A DNA stretch of 64,000 nucleotides from NCBI RefSeq assembly GCF_014529625.1, contig NZ_CP076039.1, positions 3,782,001 through 3,846,000 on the forward strand, written 5' to 3'. A program made the translations under genes and the position numbers. The notes beneath the pieces were generated by a model. That model was not told the origin of the DNA and did no database searches. It was given only the letters and a program-made list of their open reading frames with translations. Position 1 is the stretch's first letter. Every line of letters begins with the position of its first letter. This DNA comes from Candidatus Pelagisphaera phototrophica (GTDB lineage: Bacteria > Verrucomicrobiota > Verrucomicrobiia > Opitutales > Opitutaceae). Positions 58,075 through 64,000 of the stretch are shown in pieces.

Positions 58075-60174
58075 ATGATTTCGCCTAACGAGGGTGCAGA
58101 AAGCCGCTCGCCGTCCCCTTACTTGCCCGATATCGTTGCGCACGTTTTCAACGAAAAGGGCTGGCTGCAGTCCTCTCTCTCTCTCGAGCATCGCCCTGAA
58201 CAAAGTTCTATGGCCAAAGCGGTAAGCTTATCCATGCAGGAAGACCAACCGCTTGTCTTTGAGGCAGGAACCGGTGTCGGGAAGAGCCTTGCTTATCTGA
58301 TTCCAGGAGTCATCCACTCTATCGATTCAAAAAGACCCTGTATCGTTTCCTCCAATACGATTGCCCTACAGGAGCAGATCGAAAGAAACGACTTGCCGAT
58401 TTGCCGCACTCTATTTCGCAAAGTTCCCGAACTTGAAAAGTATGCCGAATTTCGTTCTGTCATCCTTGTGGGGAAAGGAAATTATCTCTGCCCTACCCGC
58501 CTTGCCAACGCAATTGCTAACAAGACGGAACTATTCCCAAACGATGAGATTGATGAGCTGAAACGGATCGCGGACTGGTCGCAAAACACTAAATCGGGCC
58601 TGCGCCAAGATATGAATCCGATTCCCAACTACGATGTGTGGGAAATGGTCAATGCCGAAGGTTCAGCCTGTAATCGAAAGAACTGCAACTCAAACACCTG
58701 CTACTACCAAAAGGCTCGGGCTGAAATGCGTAAAGCCCAAGTGGTCATCGTAAACCACAGTTTGCTCTTTGCGCTTCTGAGTGCCGGAGGTCTGGCTCCC
58801 AACGCCAAGGGAATTCTCCTTCCTGAAGACTTTCTTATTATTGACGAGGCGCATACAACTGCCGAAGTGGCGACTGAACACTTCGGAGCTCGTATCAGTT
58901 CCTATGGTCTCGATCGTCAACTTAAGAGTCTGTTTAATCCGAAACGAAAGTCAGGTGTCGTCCGCAAGTGGGCTCACCCTAGACAGCTTCAAGCTATCGT
59001 AGACGCACAAGAAGCTTCGCAGGAATTTTTTGGATACATTGCGGCTACTCGACTGTCTCAACGCGCTATTGCCCGCATTTCAGAGCCTGACTGGTGCGAG
59101 CCCACCATTGTTTCTCCGCTTAAAGCAGTGGTTCAAGTTATGGATGGCATACTTTCGAAGATCGAAGACGGGGCGATGCACGACGAGCTCAAGGACCAGA
59201 GAAACCGAGTGCACAGCTACTACGCAGGAATCCGACGTTTCATCGACCTAGCAGAAGAGGATCATGTCCACTGGATTGAACGAAGTGGCCGGAGAAATCA
59301 GATTGTCACATTGCGCACCGCGCCCATTGAGATCGCTCCCTACCTCCGTGAAGAATTGTTTGGCGAAGATCGCTCAGTGGTCCTTACCAGCGCTACGCTC
59401 TCGATCGCGCAAGACTTAGTCCCTTTTCAATTAAAAGTCGGTGCCGAAGGCAAAACCTCCCACCGAGTCGAATCGCCCTTCGACTACGAGGCCAATACCC
59501 GGATCTACGTTGCGAGCGATATTCCTGCTCCCACCCCCGAAGAAGCGAAACTGGCAATCGAGACACTGATCGACTACATCAAATTCTGCGTGGATCGTGT
59601 AGCGGGGGGTACGCTTGTCCTCTTCACGAACTACTCAGACCTCAGGAAGGCCGGTGATGTGCTTGAATCTCACTTTCTCGATTCCGGTCGCGCATTCTTT
59701 GCCCAAGGACAAGGACTCAATCGATCCGAACTTTCCGCCGGTCTGCGAAACTCTGGTAATGGCGTTCTCTTTGGAACCGACAGCTTCTGGACCGGCGTAG
59801 ACGTTCCTGGACCCGCTCTGTCACAAGTCATACTGACGCGGCTCCCATTCGATGTTCCCACCCACCCCATCGCTGAAGCGAAGTCCGAGCGGATCAAAGA
59901 ACAAGGTGGAAATCCATTCGCAGAAATGACGTTGCCAGAGGCTCTAATTAAGTTCCGACAGGGCATCGGCAGACTGATACGAAAAAAAGACGACCAGGGA
60001 ATCATCACGATTCTAGATTCCCGCGTACTGCAAAAATCTTATGGTCGCCAATTCTTGCAGAGTTTACCAAAGTCCAAGTTCATTCGCATGAACCAATCAG
60101 ATCGCGAAGATCGTTTTCGCGACATTGATGAATCTATCTCTCCAACCCTTCGTAGAATCCCGCCCCGCCCATGA
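58075..60174 (+). CDS. XPD/DinG-family DNA helicase
   Basis: The product is 699 aa, a superfamily 2 helicase. Walker A is EAGTGVGKS near residues 63-71, the DEAH box is IIDEAH at 255-260, and motif VI QGIGRLIRKKDDQGIITILD is C-terminal. Four cysteines sit between Walker A and DEAH at 139, 199, 204 and 209 (NYLCPTRL; SACNRKNCNSNTCY), the expected [4Fe-4S] ligands of XPD/DinG enzymes. Such helicases resolve R-loops, G4 or damaged forks. Which subfamily cannot be said from the sequence. Confidence 0.92.
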   Translation: MISPNEGAESRSPSPYLPDIVAHVFNEKGWLQSSLSLEHRPEQSSMAKAVSLSMQEDQPLVFEAGTGVGKSLAYLIPGVIHSIDSKRPCIVSSNTIALQEQIERNDLPICRTLFRKVPELEKYAEFRSVILVGKGNYLCPTRLANAIANKTELFPNDEIDELKRIADWSQNTKSGLRQDMNPIPNYDVWEMVNAEGSACNRKNCNSNTCYYQKARAEMRKAQVVIVNHSLLFALLSAGGLAPNAKGILLPEDFLIIDEAHTTAEVATEHFGARISSYGLDRQLKSLFNPKRKSGVVRKWAHPRQLQAIVDAQEASQEFFGYIAATRLSQRAIARISEPDWCEPTIVSPLKAVVQVMDGILSKIEDGAMHDELKDQRNRVHSYYAGIRRFIDLAEEDHVHWIERSGRRNQIVTLRTAPIEIAPYLREELFGEDRSVVLTSATLSIAQDLVPFQLKVGAEGKTSHRVESPFDYEANTRIYVASDIPAPTPEEAKLAIETLIDYIKFCVDRVAGGTLVLFTNYSDLRKAGDVLESHFLDSGRAFFAQGQGLNRSELSAGLRNSGNGVLFGTDSFWTGVDVPGPALSQVILTRLPFDVPTHPIAEAKSERIKEQGGNPFAEMTLPEALIKFRQGIGRLIRKKDDQGIITILDSRVLQKSYGRQFLQSLPKSKFIRMNQSDREDRFRDIDESISPTLRRIPPRP

Positions 60175-60211
60175 GTTCCCAGTCATTCAGCTGGAACAAT
60201 CGTAGAATACA

Positions 60212-60523
60212 ATGAAGTCCGAGAAATTCAAAGAGCTCCTCGCCGCAAATCCTGAAAACGAATTGTTCCGTTTTTCGCTCGGCCAATCGCTTATGGATGA
60301 GGGAAATCCCAACGAGGCGCTTCCTCTGTTCGAAAAGTGCCAGCAAAAGAAGCCGGATTGGATGATGGCTTCGATTCTCAAAGCTAAATGCCAAATAGCT
60401 CTGGAAAGAATGGAGGAGGCAAGGGTTGAACTAAATCAAGCCCTCAAACTCGCAATTGAGCAAGAGCATGAGGCACCGGAAGCCGAAATTAGAAAGCTCC
60501 TTGCCGCTATATCCCAAAATTGA
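60212..60523 (+). CDS. Small TPR-like protein
   Basis: The product is 103 aa with two to three helical TPR-like repeats (FRFSLGQSLMDEGNPNEALP; ILKAKCQIALERMEEARVEL). No signal peptide is visible. It lies 37 bp after the helicase gene on the same strand and may share its transcript. Function is unknown; the repeats suggest a binding role. Confidence 0.6.
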   Translation: MKSEKFKELLAANPENELFRFSLGQSLMDEGNPNEALPLFEKCQQKKPDWMMASILKAKCQIALERMEEARVELNQALKLAIEQEHEAPEAEIRKLLAAISQN

Positions 60524-60637
60524 CTCTTCTATTAGGGTTCCGGCCGGGGGGATAATCCATCGGAACATCTAAACCAGATCTAAAGGAAACTTGACTTGAC
60601 TTAGATTTGGAGCATTTTTCCTCCCTTTCCAACGGTT

Positions 60638-60712
<75 letters not shown>

Positions 60713-60836
60713 CCGTTTCGCCATCTGGGCCACGCACGGATGTCGCCAAATTGGAAATCCCAAAAATCGATCATTACGAGATACGTAGCGTTTCCGCCTC
60801 GCTTGAAAAACGAAGTAAGGTCAGACGCGCAATAGT

Positions 60837-61727
60837 CTACAGAGCCAACTCGCCCTGAGAATACCGCTTTTTTGCTTCTTTCAGATGCGTTTTCATCTCC
60901 ATCTCTTCAAGAATTTTGAAAAGGCTTGTTGGGTCGACTACACCCGACGGAATAAACTCCGGCCCGCAATCCGGATCAAAAGTAATAATCTTCCGGTTAA
61001 TCGCTAGTTGTTCACTCATCGTCGGAACAATCTCCTGAAATCGAACTGGCTTTAGGCTACTTGAATTACTGGCAACTCCTTCGATATCATCGTATTCATT
61101 CAACCACTTCACAGCGGTCTTCGGACCCACACCAGGAATTCCGGGAATATTGTCCGACGTATCTCCGATGAGTGACAAATAGTCTGCTATTTGGTTCGTT
61201 TTTACTCCAAACTTAGTTTCCACACCTTCTGGATCAATCACTCGCCAGCCCAGTCTTGGATTCGCAGTGGGAGGCGGCAGCAGCATGTGGATTCGATCTG
61301 TCACCGATTGGGCAAAATCCTTGTCGGCACTCACTATCATCACACGGGCATCCTCTTCCCTGGAACATAATCGATTCGCATAAGCAGCGAGGATGTCATC
61401 GGACTCGACCCCGTATTCTTCGTATATCCCATACCCCATCGCTTGCGTGAGAGCCTTGATAATCGGAACCTGCTTCTCAAAATCCTCGGGAGTTTCACCT
61501 CGATTCGCCTTGTATTCAGGTAATAATGCCAGCTTCGCTAGGGCTCCTCCAAGGTCGAAGAAGACGATCGTCTCATCTGGCTTCTGATCGTCCACGAGCT
61601 TCCACATCGAGCGAACCCAACCGTAGAGCGCATTCGTTGGAAATCCGTCGGAACGGGCTAATTCATGAACGGCATAATAGGCGCGAAACGCCATATTGAA
61701 TCCGTCAACGAGCAAGTATTTTGGCAT
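60837..61727 (-). CDS. Stand-alone 5'-3' exonuclease (PolA N-terminal-domain family)
   Basis: The product is 296 aa. It matches the 5' nuclease domain of DNA polymerase [50 protein letters not shown] and the H3TH element [20 protein letters not shown]. The acidic metal-binding residues in these motifs are kept. No polymerase domain follows, so it is an independent flap/5' exonuclease for repair or primer removal. The start at 61727 ([10 protein letters not shown]) is preferred over a longer frame. It lies 79 bp after the secretin gene on the same strand. Confidence 0.9.
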   Translation of the reverse strand: MPKYLLVDGFNMAFRAYYAVHELARSDGFPTNALYGWVRSMWKLVDDQKPDETIVFFDLGGALAKLALLPEYKANRGETPEDFEKQVPIIKALTQAMGYGIYEEYGVESDDILAAYANRLCSREEDARVMIVSADKDFAQSVTDRIHMLLPPPTANPRLGWRVIDPEGVETKFGVKTNQIADYLSLIGDTSDNIPGIPGVGPKTAVKWLNEYDDIEGVASNSSSLKPVRFQEIVPTMSEQLAINRKIITFDPDCGPEFIPSGVVDPTSLFKILEEMEMKTHLKEAKKRYSQGELAL

Positions 61728-61805
61728 AACGCAATCCTCGCGCATCCGCACGAGGAAGGGCAAATATCAAATGTGGAATAACTGGGATGCCTATCAGTCG
61801 GCGGG

Positions 61806-64000
61806 CTACTGACTCCGCGACTCGCTTCCGCCCGGAGTTACAATTGTCGGATTCTGGAAGAGTGCCCCTGGCTGTACCCCTCGAAGCGTTTGACGCTTGG
61901 GCGATCCACCAGGACTAACCAGATTTGCCGTAACGAATATCAGTAAATTCCGCTTGGAGGACGCCTCACCTTCAGAGCGGAAGAACCGCCCGAAAAATGG
62001 CATGTCTCCAAGAAAAGGAACTTTGTCTTTAACTGTGATCACGTCTTCACGCGTTAAACCACCCATTACCACGGTTGCCCCATCCCAAATGGTAACTTTG
62101 GTTGAGACTTCCCTCACCGCGAAAATCGGTTGATAGAAACCAGAGGGAACTTTCACTGTGCGGTCCGCAGTCAATGCGACGCTCGGCCCGCCGTACTCGA
62201 CGAATCCTTCAAATTCGGTCACGCTCGGGTTGAGCTCCAAAGTAATACTGTAATCATCCTCTTCAACGATTGGCGTTACCGAGAGTTCGACTCCGATATT
62301 TCTAGTTTCGAAATCTTCTGGCGTACCAGGTGTAATCGTTACTCCAGCAGCGCCTCCACCGTTGATACTACCACTGGTATTACCAACATTACTCTCAGTA
62401 TCCGTGTAGCGGGTCGGGTAACGAAACTCCTGGCTAACGTTTATTTCCGCCTGGTTTCCGGAAAGCACGGTTACTTTAGGAGCGCTTAACAGATCGGATC
62501 CGGAAGTCTGGGAAAGTGCGCGAACGGCAACGTCCACGCTCATTTTTCCGATGTCCCCAAAAATTCGTGTCAAAGGCTCACTGCCTACCCCAAGAGGCAC
62601 GCCACCTGGAATATCCGGAGGCGTAATCCGCTCGACTTCCAGTCCGTCGATCAAAATCGCACTCGATACATTTGAGGGGGAACTTGTATCAGAGAGACTT
62701 CTAAGTGAACTCCGGTAGTCCTCACCCGTTCCATTTGGATTACCACTTGTTCTGCTATCGTCATGGGTCAGTATCCAATTAAATCCCAATTCTTCGATCG
62801 TCCCTTCTTGAACCTCGAGGAACTTAGCTTCAATTTCGACCTGCTTAACATCGGTATACCGATTCAGTATATTTCGGATTCGCTCCAGGTTTCGCGTGGA
62901 TTGGGTCACAATCATCGCCGATCCGTCGTAAGCCATTGTGCTACCTTCGGTGCTACTGAAATCTACCCCCGCCTGCTGCAAGAAATTTTGAATGGTGAAT
63001 GCATCGCTCGCCATTCCTCTTGCAGGTGATGATGTGCCACCACCAGAAGCGAATGGATCCGCATCAAACGCGCTTTCAGTCGAAGAACCCGACAATCCAG
63101 TCATCCGAATTACAGTGGACCGGGAAACGGGGAATACTTCTGTATTCAGATTTCGATTCTCACCTCCTGGTCGCAGAACTACCGCATCTTCCTGGATTTC
63201 GTACTGAAAGCCAACAGAGTCGACAATGAAATCCAATATTCGCCTCAGCGACAAATGGCGGAGCGTGATGTTCACGGTAGGATTGATCCGCTCTGGATCT
63301 AGGAGCACGAGATTTACACCGGGTGCTCCTATATCTGTGTTATCAAAATCCTCGGAAATCGCGCTTAGCGTATTCACCGCTTGGTTAAGAGGGACTTCAG
63401 TAAAATTGACATTCGCTATGACAATCCGGTCCAGCTTCTGCAGCAATGGAGCAGGGCCTAACACCGTTGGGTTCACATCTGGACGCTCTTCGTAAATACC
63501 CGGACGTTGCCAGGCGCTAGAGACTTCTTCCAAAAGCTGTTCCCTCGACTTCAGTTTATTTAGGTAAGCCAATGACTGTCTTTCTTGAGAGATCTTCACA
63601 AGGAAGCTTTTCGCCATCGCGCTATTGGGATCTAGTGCTTCGATTTGCTTGAAGGAAGACTCCGCTCCGTCGATATCGCCTGCGATGAACTGGCTCCGGC
63701 CGCGCAGTGACAATGCTTCAATCTCTTGCTGAAGATTGACGAAATCTGGACTGATCTGGTCGATAGGCAAAAGTCCATTTGAGGAATCGGCGGCGGACAC
63801 ACGCCGGGCATCGCTCGTCGATTGCTTTCTCAAGATCTCCCGCTGATCGCGCTTAAGCTCATCAATCAGCGTTTGCGTTAATGGATTTGGCTCCAGCATT
63901 CCTATCGCGCTACCAATGGTTTTGAGAGCGAGCGGAAAGTCACCGCGCTTACTTTGTCTTAAAGCGATTTCACGAATTTCTCGAGCACTCACCATTGATT
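61806..64000 (-). CDS. Type IV pilus / type II secretion secretin, Amuc_1098-like (partial)
   Basis: At least 731 codons are visible; the frame is still open at the right edge and no signal peptide is seen, so the N-terminus is missing. A helical, TPR-like N-terminal region (SLRGRSQFIAGDIDGAESSF) is followed by secretin N-domains (VPLNQAVNTLSAISEDFDNT; LSLRRILDFIVDSVGFQYEI) and the C-terminal secretin barrel (RALSQTSGSDLLSAPKVTVL; VMGGLTREDVITVKDKVPFL; GDMPFFGRFFRSEGEASSKR). These proteins form the outer-membrane pore of pili. The resemblance to the Akkermansia secretin is by memory and moderate. Confidence 0.85.
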   Translation of the reverse strand, partial: SMVSAREIREIALRQSKRGDFPLALKTIGSAIGMLEPNPLTQTLIDELKRDQREILRKQSTSDARRVSAADSSNGLLPIDQISPDFVNLQQEIEALSLRGRSQFIAGDIDGAESSFKQIEALDPNSAMAKSFLVKISQERQSLAYLNKLKSREQLLEEVSSAWQRPGIYEERPDVNPTVLGPAPLLQKLDRIVIANVNFTEVPLNQAVNTLSAISEDFDNTDIGAPGVNLVLLDPERINPTVNITLRHLSLRRILDFIVDSVGFQYEIQEDAVVLRPGGENRNLNTEVFPVSRSTVIRMTGLSGSSTESAFDADPFASGGGTSSPARGMASDAFTIQNFLQQAGVDFSSTEGSTMAYDGSAMIVTQSTRNLERIRNILNRYTDVKQVEIEAKFLEVQEGTIEELGFNWILTHDDSRTSGNPNGTGEDYRSSLRSLSDTSSPSNVSSAILIDGLEVERITPPDIPGGVPLGVGSEPLTRIFGDIGKMSVDVAVRALSQTSGSDLLSAPKVTVLSGNQAEINVSQEFRYPTRYTDTESNVGNTSGSINGGGAAGVTITPGTPEDFETRNIGVELSVTPIVEEDDYSITLELNPSVTEFEGFVEYGGPSVALTADRTVKVPSGFYQPIFAVREVSTKVTIWDGATVVMGGLTREDVITVKDKVPFLGDMPFFGRFFRSEGEASSKRNLLIFVTANLVSPGGSPKRQTLRGVQPGALFQNPTIVTPGGSESRSQ

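Overview
The window looks like a chromosomal core segment of a Gram-negative bacterium, most probably Verrucomicrobiota (class Opitutia or a relative). This placement is inference. It rests on the overall protein character, a type IV pilus secretin resembling Akkermansia Amuc_1098, ribosomal proteins with unusual low-complexity extensions, ExbB/ExbD transport genes, and roughly balanced base composition. No rRNA operon, CRISPR array, insertion sequence or complete prophage is visible.

Region 1 (1-31100) is the transcription/translation super-cluster, almost all on the minus strand. In transcription order it runs tRNA-Thr, tuf, tRNA-Trp, secE, nusG, rplK, rplA, rplJ, rplL, rpoB, rpoC, then (after a terminator and a two-gene insertion on the other strand) rpsL, rpsG, fusA, rpsJ, rplC-D-W-B, rpsS, rplV, rpsC, rplP, rpmC, rpsQ, rplN, rplX, rplE, rpsN, rpsH, rplF, rplR, rpsE, rplO, secY, rpsM, rpsK, rpsD and the start of rpoA. 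This is the classical beta, str, S10, spc and alpha order. rpmD, rpmJ, infA, adk and map are missing from their usual places. S11 carries a long acidic N-terminal tail, S5 an RG-repeat tail, and the beta-prime subunit has lost three of the four cysteines of its second zinc site. The insertion between rpoC and rpsL is a translationally coupled pair: an MTA/SAH-nucleosidase-like protein and a spore-photoproduct-lyase-like radical SAM enzyme. It is the best candidate in the window for an undescribed functional unit.

Region 2 (31100-40260) holds an operon of a large secreted TPR protein, ExbB, ExbD and a TonB-position membrane protein, which looks like an energised envelope system. Next come an all-alpha dUTPase, a disordered Arg-rich protein, ruvB, a glycine-rich RRM protein, and a secreted-protein gene broken by two in-frame stops.

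Region 3 (40260-53260) is ordinary housekeeping: parB, a LysM protein, fmt, der, an aminotransferase with an Lrp-type regulator, ffh, a hypothetical secreted protein, and a tightly packed run of hemC, cobA-hemD, a DegT-type aminotransferase and trpF, preceded by the acetolactate synthase small subunit.

Region 4 (53260-64000) starts with tRNA-Val, followed by about 2.1 kb that looks like a decayed integrated element. It holds a lipoprotein, an esterase, a frameshifted DUF3987-like relic and a degenerate copy of the tRNA 3' end. Beyond it lie asd, an L,D-transpeptidase, an XPD/DinG-type helicase, a small TPR protein, elongator tRNA-Met, a stand-alone 5'-3' exonuclease and a pilus secretin cut by the window edge.
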